Below the pieces are notes generated by a model. The model did not search any database and was not told where the DNA came from. It saw nothing but the letters and a program-made list of their open reading frames with translations. Below, in pieces: positions 1-11,627 of a DNA stretch of 64,000 nt. How positions within the stretch are numbered: the first letter of the stretch is position 1; each line of letters starts with the position of its first letter. This DNA is from Massariosphaeria phaeospora (taxonomy: Eukaryota; Ascomycota; Dothideomycetes; Pleosporales): positions 1,302,001-1,366,000 of the forward strand of contig JAADJZ010000001.1 in assembly GCA_011032825.1 (NCBI GenBank), given 5' to 3'. The position numbers and the translations under genes are program-made.

Positions 1-590
1 TGGAATCGACTACGTTTGTCGAATCTTGGTTGGCAGCGTATAGGACAACTGAGCTATCTTCCTGTGCTTTGGGCGCGCACATGTCGGGATCGGTCGCAGT
101 AGGGTTGGCAAAGGCATCATCTGGGTGGGTCCATTAGACGCAGGAGACGACATTTCTCAAGCGAAGGCTTACCATTTGGAGCGACCCAACCCGTCTGCTG
201 CTCAGCCGTGGCTGGCACGGCTGTTTTTACGTCACTGTAGAAAGCTTCCGAGTCTGATATCTCGCCTTCATCGGCTTCGTCGCCGTCAACAACAGTATGC
301 GAGCCATTCTGCAGGGAACTTCGCTCGACAGGGGGTGGATGACCGAGGAACCCAAGTCCCGGGATGGGCGACGCGGAGAAGCTCGCAGAAGCAGAGGCGG
401 CTTCGGCGGACGCTGAGAGATCTTCAGCGTCTACAGAGCCTGATGCAGGCTTGGTAGGGGCCGTGTCGTAGAAGTCATCGTCCAAATCATCGATGGGCGA
501 ACTCGGCACGTCGAGAGTCGATGTGCCGTTACTGCGGCCATCGAGGTCGAGCCGCGCCCTCTTTGTGGGAGGTTCGACAGAGTTTGACAT
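1..590 (-). CDS. Unrecognised acidic protein, N-terminal part, runs off the left edge
   Basis: Exons complement(1..120, 173..590); the C-terminus lies outside the window. I chose the ATG at 590 (MSNSVEPPTKRARLD) because the upstream in-frame ATG at 761 adds only basic low-complexity sequence. The intron 121-172 has a GTAAG donor and CCCAG acceptor and joins ...GWVAPN to DDAFANPTAT in phase. The visible 180 residues start with a PPTKRARLD segment that resembles a basic nuclear localisation signal. This is followed by Asp- and Ser/Ala-rich stretches, a PIPGLGFLG motif and an acidic EADEGEISDSEAFYSD patch. The composition suggests a nuclear, partly disordered protein. The PIPGLG plus acidic layout reminds me of H/ACA snoRNP assembly factor NAF1, but the diagnostic core is not in view, so I do not assign it. 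It is divergent from ALG9 with 445 bp between starts. Confidence 0.6.
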
Positions 591-1035
591 GGTCCCTTTC
601 TGCGACTGTGCAGGCAAGCGTCTGTGCAGTGATGGGTCCGTAGCTTTCACGACTTTGCTAGAGGTCGTCGTGGTTACGTCGCGAAAGAGAATCTTTCGCT
701 CAAGGGCTGCTTCCAGTAATGAGGTGTCCGTGCGCACTTGGCGCGCTAATGCCCATTGCATCTCTGCTGTCAGCCCTACGCCTTGGCAAGAGCGATCCTG
801 TCCTCAACTTCTCAACCCCAGGGGCCAGACAAGCCGGTGCATATTGATGCCTTCCCACTCATGAGCGACATGCTGTCGGTGGCGACCATTATACTGTACT
901 GTTCTAGTGCAGCTACTTCTATAGTGGTATCGTGACTCGTCTCGTGCTCCCAGACTTGAGTGTTCACTCATTTGACTCGACATCCTCGTCGTCCAAGATA
1001 TCATCTTAGTATTTCAGCGCCATCAGCTTTGCATA
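591..1035. other. Intergenic, divergent promoter region
   Basis: Lies between two divergent starts (590 on - and 1036 on +). I see no RNA gene or repeat; small open frames here are not supported by composition or similarity. Confidence 0.5.
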
Positions 1036-2990
1036 ATGGCGCCCAACCCAGCTTCAGAGACTGTGGCTATGAAGTCCGTATCACGGAAGATATCACAGTA
1101 AGATGCCGGATCTACTGCCTTCATCTCGCTGACGGCGGACCCAGGAAATCGCGTCCTGAGCCACCAAAACCCCCACAGCTTGAACCAATCACTGCATTCT
1201 ATATCTTCCTCGGTGCCAACGCTTTTGCTGCGGTGTTTTCGCCGATACAGGACTGTGATGAAGTGTTCAATTATTGGGAGCCTACGCACTACATTACCCA
1301 TGGATACGGGTTGCAGACGTGGGAATACTCCCCAGACTATGCAATCCGAAGCTGGGCATATACTGGCTTGCATGCGACAGTGATAGGGATGAGCCGACTT
1401 TTGTCCAGCTCCAAAGTCTTTCAGTTCTACTTTCTTCGACTCGTCTTGACGACAGTATGCGCTATATGCGAGACCCGCCTATACTCTGTCATCTCGAAGA
1501 CTATGAATCCACGCGTAGCCATATTTTTCTTAATGGCTTTGGTGCTCAGTCCTGGCATGTACCATGCGTCTCCTGCCTACCTACCTTCTAGCTTTGCTAT
1601 GTATACGATCATGTTAGGCTTTTCCGCCTTCATGGACTGGCAAGGAGGTATGCGTACTGCGCAAGGTATACTTTGGTTTGCCATCGGGAGTCTACTTGGG
1701 TGGCCTTTTGCGGCTGCTCTCGTCCTTCCGTTTATTGTTGAAGAGACTATACTAGCCTATACTACCGGAGAAGTCTACGCCGGTTTCAGACGACTGCTAG
1801 ACGGAGCATTGAGATCCACGATTCTGTTGGTATGTAACCCATGTGACTACACCACGACGAAGCTTATCTCGATTTAGATTGTTCAAACAGGCATCGACAC
1901 CTTCTTTTACAAAAAGCTAGTCTCTGTGCCGCTAAACATTGTCCTATATAACGTGTTCAGCGGTGGGAGCAAGGGCCCGAACATATATGGCGTAGAGCCA
2001 TGGCATTTCTACATCCGTAATCTCGCCTTGAACTTCAACTTGTGGTTCTTCCTAGCCCTTGCCGCTTTTCCTCTGCTTCTATTCCAGCATGTGATTCGCC
2101 AGAAAGCCGTCTCTAAACAAACTCTTCTCCGCGGTCTTGTCTTTGTCAGCCCCTTCTATCTGTGGCTGGCAATCTTTTCCCTCCAACCACACAAGGAAGA
2201 AAGGTTCATGTACCCAGCATATCCCGCTCTTGCACTCAATGCAGCCACCTCGCTGCACATATTGCTTGCAAACCTTGGATCCACTCAACCGCAGGACCTG
2301 GCAAGCAAGATACCTGCGCAGGTAAAGCTGGCCCTAGTCAGCGTCTTCATCCTCGGGACCTTCAACCTAGGTGCTCTCCGAACCATCGGCATCATCAGCG
2401 CATACTCGGCCCCTCTCAACGTATACGCACCACTGCAGCAACAGGGGATTACTAGTCCTGGCGACAATGTTTGTCTTGGCAAGGAATGGTACCGGTTCCC
2501 GTCATCGTACCTGCTCCCTGATCAAGTTCGAGCGAAGTTCATCAAGAGCGAATTTTACGGTCTACTTCCCGGCGAGTTCAGTGAAGCCAAAGACGGCTTT
2601 GGCTTGTACCCAGGCGCTTGGCTTGTGCCCTCTGGCATGAACAATGAGAACCGCGAGGACCTTGGTAAACACGTCAGTATCTGTCAACATGTTACTTCAA
2701 ATATAGCACACACTAACATTTCCTAGATCGATATCGAACACTGCAAGTTCCTGGTCGACTCGCGCCTGCCAGGCGCTCCGCCAACAGTCCTCGAGCCGGA
2801 CTATATATCCGACACGGAGAACTGGGAGAAACTGACCTGTAGAAGCTTCCTCGATGCCAGCCAAACTCCGTTTCTGGGCCGCTTGCTCTGGATTCCAGAG
2901 TGGCCCTTTATCCCAGAGCGATTCCGCCGAAAGTGGGGCGAGTACTGCCTTTTGCGTCGCACGCACCAAATAGGAAGGCCGGAGCTGTAG
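1036..2990 (+). CDS. ALG9: Dolichyl-P-Man alpha-1,2-mannosyltransferase Alg9
   Basis: Exons 1036..1097, 1145..1829, 1878..2672, 2727..2990; 601 aa, usual for the fungal family. The enzyme adds mannoses to the lumenal dolichol-linked N-glycan precursor in the ER, using dolichyl-phosphate-mannose. It belongs to GT22 and has the multi-spanning GT-C fold. The diagnostic block QDCDEVFNYWEPTHY (about residues 56-70) carries the acidic pair in the first lumenal loop, followed by GYGLQTWEYSP and AIRSWAY. HKEERFMYPAYP in the middle is also typical of the family. Many hydrophobic segments follow, with a soluble C-terminal domain. All three introns have GT-AG ends and keep phase; the first (47 nt) contains a CTGAC branch point. 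RFT1, which acts in the same pathway, is also in this window at 16549. Confidence 0.95.
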
Positions 2991-3685
2991 CTATCCAGAA
3001 CTTCCTACAGCCGACCGCATCAATTATCCAATTGATGGTTGACACGGCCCAAATCTCAAGCCGCCCTCACCACTACGCTCATTCCCCACTAGGCGCAAAA
3101 CCGCAACATCTCGGGTACATACCTCTGAAGGATGCTCACTCCGCCAGTACACAAAATAACCTGTTTACATCTCTATTTCGATCCTTGTCTAGAGCGGATC
3201 CTCTCCAGGGTGGAGAACGTTGCATCTGCGCAGGCGACGCTAGTCCGCTTGTGGCAAACGTATCCTGGTGAACAGGTTGACGACATGCAGCGATGAAACC
3301 CCACACTTGCGATCCCTGGAGTACGTTATCGCACGCAACACTGGATATGCTCATGGTCATAGGTTAATTCAATCATGTCCTCAATATGCCCTTCTTCTTT
3401 CTTTTTACTTCATGAGCATGAATCTTTGGCCCCGTCACTGCACTCCACCTGTTGCGTGCTCTACTCGTACTACTTAGACGTAACCTGATGAACTATTAAG
3501 TACAGAGTACCGCCTTTCTTTTACGCTGTTGTTAACTGATCTCGCATCTCCCTCTCATCCACAAACGAAACTTAGCAATGTTCACAATTACCCACAGCAG
3601 CAGGGCAGCCGAGAAGATATCAGAAGCGAAGTTATGGGTACGGCACATATGCAACCCTACGCATCTCGACGCCAAACTGCGCCAG
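2991..3685. other. Intergenic, nothing recognised
   Basis: Holds the 3' flank of ALG9 and the 5' flank of the next gene. Overlapping short open frames have no coding look. Confidence 0.4.
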
Positions 3686-5096
3686 ATGGATATCAGCTCA
3701 AGGTCGTTTCTCTACGGCGTGCTCATCGCAGCTATACTGCTATGGTCAATCTCCCTACTCACCCGCCGCCTGCGCAGCCGCACCCTCGTCTCGCGACCAA
3801 GTACGCCCAACCTTGAGAAACAGGCGTCCTCGAAGCCGCCAGCCCGCGAACCAGGAGGTACGTAACGTGCCAACAAACCCTCTGCCCTACCCTGCCCTCC
3901 CCCTCCCCCTCCCTCTTCGCCCATCACTCACTCACTCACCCGCCCACCCACAGTCTGGCCTCCCCACGCCTTCAAGCGGCCAGCCGCACCCCCCTACCCG
4001 AACTGGTCGCTCACAGAAACCAAACCACTACCCTACCGCCCGTTCCGCTACGGCCCCAAGTACAACGTCACCATGGGCCTGCGCACCATGCACTGGGACG
4101 AGTGGATCGAGCTCGACAACCAGTATCTGTCGTTCCACGGGCAGAAAGCGCAGCGCATCCGCGAGCGCGGCGCCAAGTGCAGCCGCACGGCGCCCGAAGC
4201 CTTCGACGGCGCGTGCGAGCTGCTCGAGGAGCTGTGCGCTTACCTGCCGCAGCGCTACCCGAGCCTATACCGCAAAACCGCCGTCGGCATGGATAACATC
4301 GCCACGGGCGAGACCTTCGACATCGTCGCGCGGCCGCTCGCCGAGGACCCCATGCAGATGGCGGGCCGGCTCGTGCAGGACGACCTGGCCATCATGTTCG
4401 AGCGGCCTGACGGCCAGTACTACCTGCTGGCCGGGTCGATCCTGCTGGCGGGCTTCTGGCGGCTGGCCGACAAGTTCGGCATGCCGCTGTCGGAAATCCA
4501 CACTAGCGGCGACGTGCCGCAGTTCCGCGAGAAGCTCGAGAAGGGCATGATGAACTTCTTCCGCCGCGTGCAGCCTGACAAGGCCGTGCTGCGCAACAAC
4601 TACTTCATCCAGGTCGACGACGATCTGGCGTGGAGCCGCAGCATCGGGAGCGAGGACGCCGGCGAGGAGGGCATTGGCTGGTATAGTGCCGAGAAGGACA
4701 TTGTGGTGGAGAAGCATTGGTTCCGGAGCGAGAGGCAGAGTTTGCGGAGGTATGTGTAATCTCGTTCGTAGGCATTTTTTTGATGATATGCCCACCGCTT
4801 TAGTTGGGAACCGTTTCCGCTAACTCGACTCACATGGTAGACTGCCGCGATCAGGTGGCGTAGTGTTTACAATCCGGACCTACTTCCACCGCATCACAGA
4901 CGTGTGCGAGGAGCCGTATGTGCCAGGACGATTGGCGAGCGCGGTGCGCAGCTGGGGCGACGATGTCAGCCGGTATAAAGGGAAGGAGCGGTACGGCGAT
5001 GTGCTGTTGGAGTATCTGGACCGCAAGCATCAAGAGCAGGTAGAAAATGGGTTGGATTTGACGAAGGAGGACGAGGTTAGGGGGTATCCTTATTGA
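3686..5096 (+). CDS. DUF3445 (heme-dependent oxidative N-demethylase-like) protein, membrane anchored
   Basis: Exons 3686..3857, 3954..4749, 4841..5096; 407 aa. An N-terminal hydrophobic helix (SFLYGVLIAAILLWSISLL, residues 7-25) followed by basic residues predicts a single anchor. The body matches DUF3445: PFRYGPKYNVTMGLRTM, then DEWIELDNQYLSFH, and near the end RLPRSGGVVFTIRTYF. Bacterial members of this family are described as heme-dependent oxidative N-demethylases, and fungal ones are often annotated 'HRQ family protein'. The substrate here is unknown. The second intron (4750-4840) has a TAACTC branch region and splits an Arg codon; without it the RLPRSGG motif is lost. An upstream in-frame ATG at 3578 would add 36 residues before the helix. 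I prefer 3686 because the anchor then sits at the N-terminus. Exon 2 is markedly GC-rich at third codon positions. Confidence 0.85.
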
Positions 5097-6444
5097 AGTC
5101 AGTTGGGGTTCGAAGTGAACTTGGAATTGGGATTGGATATGTAGTCTTGGCACTTGTACTGCCTATATCCATCCGTCCATGTCTTCTGGGAAAGCTGAGA
5201 GACAAAGCTGCATGTATTGAGCGGTCATTTCCGAGTCTACGACACTATTGTCGATACGGTTAGTTGCCATGGACGTAGTTTGGTAGCCATCCGAGTAATT
5301 TTCGCCTTCGGCCTTCGGCCTCGGTCTCTTCGTTCCGATGTCTTCGACAGCCGGCACACGTATCTACCCGACATAGGTACATCATAGATGGCGCTCTGAA
5401 AGGGGTCAGACTATGTTTGTTGCTGTACTCGGAGAAAACGCTGTCGAGGCTTGACACCACTTGGATGGAGTGGTGACAGATGCTGGCAACTGCGGACCAA
5501 TTCCGCACCCTAGTCTGGTTACCCGTAGTACAGAACCGCCGCCTGGATGTTCGAACATGCAGGGCATTTGCACGACCATAAGCCGCGAGCTCGAGCGGAG
5601 AAGATGACAAGGCAAAAGGTGACTGCGAGGCGGTGAGGTTCTGGCCCCGTGATAAAAGGGTCACAGTCAGGCTAGGAAAGGAGGGTGGTGCACACCACTG
5701 ACTGCAGCTGACAGTGAGGCTCATCATCCAGGAGCGCGGTCTAGATAACCACAGACAGCGTCTGGTGCCGCAAATCGTGCATGCGCAGAGGGCCAGAAGG
5801 AGGGCGCCGGCTGTGATTCGCACCGGGGTGAAACTATCGTGAGTTCAGGGGAGCTCATCAGACATGCCTCGCTCCCACCTGAGCGCCCTTTGGGACCGAG
5901 TCGGGGGCTAGCGGGAGAAGCGTGTCGCAGTAACGGGCTCCCAGGCGGCCAAAGGTGTTCTTAATAAGAGTTGCAGGCCACGCTGTTCGACCGATGGATA
6001 TATCTGGCCGCGCGGATCTTTGTCGGTCCGCGCTAAATCTTTCTCTCATCTCGAGCACTTTTCCCCAGTTCCGGGATCGCGTCTCCACACCGCGCACGCA
6101 CACGCACACGCTCAAACATTCACATTAACAGCAATTCACGCTCGCCGGCGCCTCCTCACCGCTGCTTTTGCGCCTCGTCCTGTGTATGGCACGCTCAACC
6201 ACCGTCTGTCTTTCCGCTCCAGTGCCCGCGACGTCACATCCACATCCCCCGTAGCCGCACCGCCGCACGACCGATGCCCTGCCTACACGATTTCGCATCC
6301 CGTTCCTCGCTGCTTCGATTGGCTTGAAAAAGCGAGCGCTCGAGCTGCCCGTTCTCTGTGTCGCCTGGTGGTCTGCCCGGCGTGGGGAGGAGCTCGTCGA
6401 AAAACTTTGGCTCAGCGAACGAGAGATAGGCGCAACTGAGCAAC
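5097..6444. other. Intergenic, 1.35 kb, no supported gene
   Basis: A 187-codon open frame on the - strand (5823-5260) begins with a signal-peptide-like hydrophobic stretch but has no recognisable domain or splice support. CA-rich dinucleotide runs near 6095-6110 lie in the probable 5' leader of the carrier gene. Confidence 0.4.
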
Positions 6445-7725
6445 ATGGTCGCGCTGAGCTCGGAGCCGGGCAAGAGCCCCAGTGTACGTGTGCGCATCCG
6501 CCGTGGCCAACAGCCCGCAATTGACCTGTCTGGCAGCCCGCAGCCCTTGCGCCGCCCGATGACTCGAAACTCGAGCGCTTCCGCGAAATCGTCGCCCAGC
6601 CCGTCCTCGCCTCCTTCATTGCCGGCGGCGTGGCCGGCGCCGTCTCGCGCACCGTGGTGTCGCCCCTCGAGCGGCTGAAGATCCTGTTCCAGGTGCAGAG
6701 CGCGGGCCGCAACGAGTACAACATGCCGGTCCACAAGGCCCTGGCTAAGATGTGGCGGGACGAGGGATGGCGCGGCTTCATGGCGGGTAACGGCACCAAT
6801 TGCATACGGATTGTTCCTTATTCGGCGGTGCAGTTCGGCGCTTACAACGTCTACAAGAGGGTAAGTCGCATTTCTGTTACTGGTATTGTGGGGGCCTGGA
6901 AGGAGTAGAGCTGGGGTTGATTCAATTGCTTGATGCGCTGGTACGGACGGTTCTGGCACATCAGATGGGCTGGGGAGTGGTGTTTGGACGGGGCTTTGGG
7001 CAACGGCCGGCTGGGGCAAGCATCGCGGGAAACCTCAGGTTTGGGAAGCTCGTCCTAGATGCGTATGCTGACAAGCATAGTTCTTCGAAAAAGAGCCAGG
7101 GGGCCCGTTGGACGCATACCAGAGGCTGCTCTGCGGAGGCCTTGCCGGCATCACGTCTGTCACGTTTACGTACCCGCTCGACATCGTCCGCACACGCTTA
7201 TCCATCCAATCCGCCTCGTTCGAGGGAATCAAGAAGGGCCCCGACGAGAAGCTCCCCGGCATGTGGAAAGTGCTAGTCACCATGTACAAAAACGAGGGCG
7301 GCTTCTTTGCGCTCTATCGCGGCATTGTCCCCACTATCGCCGGCGTAGCACCCTACGTGGGACTCAACTTTATGACGTACGAGATCATGCGCACCAAATT
7401 CACGCCCGAGGGCTCCAAAGACCCGACCGCGGTGGGCAAGCTAGGAGCGGGAGCTGTCTCCGGAGCCGTGGCCCAAACCTGCACATACCCCTTTGACGTG
7501 CTCCGCCGCCGTTTCCAGATCAACACCATGTCCGGCATGGGCTTCCAGTACGCCGGCATCGGTGACGCCATCCGGTCCATCGTCCGCACCGAGGGCATCC
7601 GCGGCCTGTACAAAGGCATCGTGCCGAATCTGCTCAAAGTCGCGCCCAGCATGGCCAGCAGTTGGCTCAGCTTCGAAGTCACCCGAGATATGGTCATGGG
7701 CAAGCGCAAGTCCAGTTTCTTATAG
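6445..7725 (+). CDS. Mitochondrial carrier, YPR011C/SLC25A42-like
   Basis: Exons 6445..6483, 6537..6860, 7081..7725; 335 aa, normal for SLC25. There are three tandem carrier repeats, each with the P-x-[DE]-x-x-[KR] signature: [29 protein letters not shown] and [14 protein letters not shown]. Other family sequence includes [17 protein letters not shown] and [14 protein letters not shown]. The sequence is closest in my memory to yeast YPR011C, reported to carry adenosine 5'-phosphosulfate/PAPS, and to human SLC25A42, a CoA carrier. The exact substrate is therefore uncertain. It acts in the inner mitochondrial membrane. The first exon encodes only 13 residues before a 53-nt intron. The second intron is long for this window (220 nt) and G-rich, with a TGCTGAC branch point just before its acceptor. 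Confidence 0.9.
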
Positions 7726-8646
7726 ACAGATACCCCAACATCATCCCCCATTCATCCATTTCCCACATCTACGAGCAGCGACCCCGCAATGCACCATAAA
7801 AAACGCATGTGTTATGAGTACTTCTTTCGATATACCGGCAAGATAGCTCTCGATCACATGGCGTTCTGGATATACCGCGGCGGTCCCCTCAATTCTTGCA
7901 TCGTACACATCCCACGGACAGTCTGAGGATACGATATGCTTTCTTCAAGCATCCCCTGATCCCTTACTCGAACAGACTTGTATCAGCCCCAGTCCGACCA
8001 GAACTCTCCTGTACAACCAAACCGCCTTCTTTCCTCGTCTACCTGGGCTCCTCGCCTTTTCTTTTCCATTTGTCCACTAAACTATGCATTGGGACCGGCA
8101 TCAGGAACGGGGGTTGGGTTTGGCTCCAGCTTTTGTGGTTTGGAAAACCAGGATCGATCACAATCAGGCGTCTTTGTATTTTATTAGCCCCGACGTTCGA
8201 TCGGACTGGGCGGAATCACATCTGCGGATACAGCGACGGCGTTAAATAAATCTATTTGCTGTTCGTTGGACTGTAGTGAGCCTCGGCCAAGCTTATGTGA
8301 TGATCCGCAGGGTTCGGCACCGGTGTGCCGATTACGAGTGGCAGATGACCATCTTCTTCCTCTAAACTTCAACTACTTCAATTCCCGCCCCAAGGCGCCT
8401 TCCTTTTGCTGCAAGGCGCCCTGACAGATGACTCCACGCTTATGGCTCCCTCAATTGCCCGCATCTGGTCGTGCGGCTTATTATACATCATGGCTAGGCA
8501 GCATGCGCAGTCGTTGCACTTGCGATCAATATCCTCTTGTTTGCTGCCACAATACCACGCCCTTGTTTGCTCCTCCCCTGCCTTGAGTAAACATTTGACA
8601 AGCTTCCTCAAGCATCTCGAATAATCCATAGCTTCTTTCTAGTGCT
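7726..8646. other. Intergenic, nothing recognised
   Basis: The 3' flank of the carrier and 5' flank of the CorA-type gene. No RNA gene, repeat or supported open frame seen. Confidence 0.4.
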
Positions 8647-11070
8647 ATGGCGGCTTCAAATCACCAGCGCTCGATGTCGGATCCTCTACCGCCAATAACG
8701 GTCGAAGACACGGCTAATGGCACAGAACCTCGACCGTCCCCATCTCCGACACACACGGCAGGTAAGCAGCTTGACCTATCGTGCAACGAAAGCTAATATC
8801 TAAGTGACGTAGGGGAAGCCCGGTCATTCAGCGCCTACGATGCGAACCCGCAGCATTTACATCAGGATCCCCGCCCCCGCCGCCTCCAGCGCCGCAACAC
8901 CACCTGGGGACACAGGCGCAAAAATAGCCCAGGAGTAGAGTGGCATGATAAATGGACCAAGGATAGTTGGAAGCAAGGGCGCGTCCTCCTGATCGACTAT
9001 GTAGCAAAAGAGTACATCCAAGGCGGTAAACGCAAGATCGTGGCACAGGAGTTCGGAGACATCGATAGCTTGAGAAGATTCTACAAGAACCAGGACCTCT
9101 CTCAACAGTCCCTGCTCCGGGTGATCCATGTGCAGAATGCGAAATGGGCTACTCGCTTTCTGCTGCGGAAATTCAACATCGACGCGCAAGATGACCTCGT
9201 GGGAACAAATTTCGGAAAATGGGCCGCATACGAGAAACCACAGCAAAGAGGAGGGAAGCCGGTGTTCAACGGCAAGTCTTTCCGTGCACAGCGTGATCCA
9301 TGGCGGGGCATCAGTAGGACAGCGTTTGGATGCGATTACCTACGCCACTATGATAAAGACAGGGCCGCGGGGTTTGATAGGTCGTTTAGGATGATGGAGT
9401 TGAATCACTATGACGACGAAGACCAGCCATCATATGCGTTCGATGTGTACCTCCAGCGCTTGTCCGTCTATATTCAGTTGAGCGATGGCGTGCCTGGAGA
9501 GCCCGTCGATGAGGACGTCAGGAACCCGTACGACGAAGAGCAATACGAGCAATACGAGAAGCTCAAGAAACAGTATGCTGGAGTCGATGCCAATGGAAAC
9601 GAGACATACATACCCAAATTGAAGACTTTGGACAATGGCAGCACGATTATTCTATTTGAGAATGCAGAGTCGGGGTCTGTTAAAGATGTGCTGATACAGG
9701 CGCGGCAAGAGATTGAACAACGCTGGAGACGCCTAACATTTTACCTTCGGAAAGAGGAAATAGAGCATGAGGATAAACTGGTGCTGGAATGCATGGACTT
9801 GATTCTCCGCGACATTTTCAAGGCGCTGAGTTACAACTGGGAGAAGTACATCAACATCTGCGAGACCCATGTCGGGATCCTCGAAGACAAGATCTACGAG
9901 AATCCTGCGGACGAAAGCCGCGCCCCCGAACTCTGGACGAACTCGTCTTTGTGGCTGAAGGTCGAGCGGCTCATGTACATGCACTCGGACGTTGCTAGGG
10001 AAATGCGCGACTACCTCAAGGAAGTCGCACAGGAAACGCCAGACCACCCCAACTCCAGTTCCCAAGACCCGGCGCCGTGGCTCGGCTCTGCGAGCGACGA
10101 CCTCGACAAGCTGATCGTCCAATTCCAAGAAGGCGTCCTCAAGCCCACCGACAACCTCTCCGACCTGATGTATAAATCCGTCGGCATCCGCGACGCCCGG
10201 CACTCGCTGCAGCTCAGCCTCAGCATGTGGCGCCTCAGCTGGATCACCTTCATCTTCCTGCCACTAACCTTCGTCTCGGGCTTCTTCGGCATGAACGTCG
10301 ACACCTTCGCGGGCAACCCCAGCATCAAATGGTGGTTCATCGCCGTGGTCCCACTGTTCGCCCTCGTCATCGTCTCCTGGCTGCTCGTCAAGCACACGCT
10401 CGCCGCGCAGCGCCAGAACCCGCTGCGCCGCGGCGTCTACGAGACGCTGTACCATGACCTCGCTGCCAGACACCCGGCGCTGTGGACAAGGCGCGGGGCC
10501 CGCGCGGGCGTTGTACCTGTCGGCTGGTGGAGCGGCGTCAAGTGGCGCCTCATCACGGCGTGGTTCACCGCGGACCGCACAAGCCTGGGCAAGGCGTATG
10601 ACGCTGCTGCTGCCGACGAGGAACTCAGCACCTGGAGCCGCGCGAAGCGCTACCTCGCGACGCGCTGGCTCGACACCCTGCCCGTCATGCCTAGCACCGC
10701 CGCCCTCACCAATACCGCTACCACCGCCGCCACGGCTCCACCCCACTCAGACTCCGCCTTCGACGTGAAAGACGATCTCGGCGCTGTGGGCGCCCTCCTC
10801 ACGCTCGCCACACCCATCGCGCTGGCGGACGCGGATCCCACGGCCGCGAGCCGCTTGCAGCGCCGGTACCCTAGCTTGAGCCCGACGCGCAGCGACGACG
10901 GGCGGCCGGGCAGCAGTCGGGCGAGCGGCGTTATGGTCGACGAGAAGAGCGAGGATGGGGGGAGTGCGGATGAGAGGGAGAGTGGGGGGAGTGGGGGGAG
11001 TGGTGGTGCGAGGGGCAGGTTGAGTGTGCCGCTGGCGGGGGGCGCGGGCATGGTGAATGGGGTGCTGTAG
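8647..11070 (+). CDS. CorA-like Mg2+ transporter family protein
   Basis: Exons 8647..8761 and 8813..11070; 790 aa. The defining feature is the pair of C-proximal helices: ITFIFLPLTFVSGFFGMN (GMN at about residue 530, the CorA selectivity-filter motif) and WWFIAVVPLFALVIVSWLLV. A long cytosolic N-terminal region with charged helices precedes them, as in CorA funnels. It is preceded by a disordered Ser/Pro-rich leader. The roughly 225-residue tail after the second helix is rich in Ala, Ser and Gly and looks disordered. Family knowledge implies divalent cation transport, but the substrate and membrane (plasma membrane or vacuole, as for Alr1/Mnr2) cannot be read from the sequence. The intron 8762-8812 ends GTGACGTAG and joins in phase (T-A-G-E-A-R). 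Confidence 0.88.
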
Positions 11071-11150
11071 AGCGGGGTGTGGGGGGGAAGAGAGGGTTTC
11101 TGCACAGGTTTGTGAGTGGGTGAGTGGAGTAGAATCATAATAGGGCATGT

Positions 11151-11174
11151 GTAGGTAGGTAGGTAGGTAGGTAG
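11151..11174 (+). repeat. GTAG tetranucleotide microsatellite
   Basis: Six uninterrupted GTAG units downstream of the CorA-type gene stop. Confidence 0.95.
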
Positions 11175-11408
11175 TCAGCGTATCGACCTTGAGGTTCCCG
11201 GAAGAGCACGGCTTCTATGCCTTCGTTAGAAGAGTAGATAGGACTAATGATTGATTGATTTGCCCGCCAGCGTAAGTCCCACCTAGTGCTCGTCTCCTCT
11301 TTTTTTATCTGTGACGTCGCATTGAGCGTGCGCGCGTGACGTACGTGCTACCTAACTACCAACCCCCACTTAGTCACCCCTCTCGGACCCACTTCTTATT
11401 TCCCCTAC

Positions 11409-11415
11409 TATATAA
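11409..11415 (+). promoter_or_regulatory. TATA box upstream of the candidate small RNA
   Basis: TATATAA about 53 bp upstream of the first base of the RNA's closing stem; an A/C-rich stretch separates them. The promoter role is inferred from position. Confidence 0.4.
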
Positions 11416-11467
11416 CCCTCTTCCTCCGCAAATCCCTCAACTAACAAACACAGGTCCAAACAAAACA

Positions 11468-11627
11468 CGAAAGTGTAGCTGGGAGGGCGCCTGGTCCTGA
11501 TTCGGAAGAATTGGGCTGTCATTGACCAGGCGGGCGACATGGCTTCAGTTCGACTCCCGCGGAGGTAGTATGTCGGATTGGCCTGTCGTCGGGACAGCGA
11601 AGCTATACTTTTCGCTGGTTTTTTTTT
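11468..11627 (+). ncRNA. Candidate structured small RNA, Pol III-like
   Basis: The segment folds by eye into a closed structure. The 5' strand 11468-11480 pairs with 11601-11614 (13 pairs, one bulge, one G-U). A perfect 9-bp stem, 11488-11496 with 11524-11532, encloses a smaller hairpin with a GGAA tetraloop (11499-11503/11508-11512). A further hairpin lies at 11583-11597. GTTCGACTCC at 11548-11557 matches the tRNA B-box consensus GTTCGANTCC, TAGCTGGGAGGG at 11477 vaguely resembles an A box, and a T9 run at 11619-11627 fits a Pol III terminator. It is not a tRNA, since the T stem does not pair, nor 5S or U6. I could not match it to SRP, RNase P/MRP or U3. It lies between two convergent genes. 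Confidence 0.45.

Noticed and set aside
1..590. Assigning the first gene as NAF1
   Set aside because: Only a disordered N-terminus is visible; the conserved core is outside the window.
9733..10746. Long - strand open frames opposite the CorA-type gene
   Set aside because: Shadows of the sense frame, which holds the GMN motif and both membrane helices.
11530..11600. A tRNA gene based on the GTTCGACTCC box
   Set aside because: The bases around the box do not form a T stem, and no acceptor or anticodon arm can be drawn; kept only as a Pol III-like element of a larger RNA.
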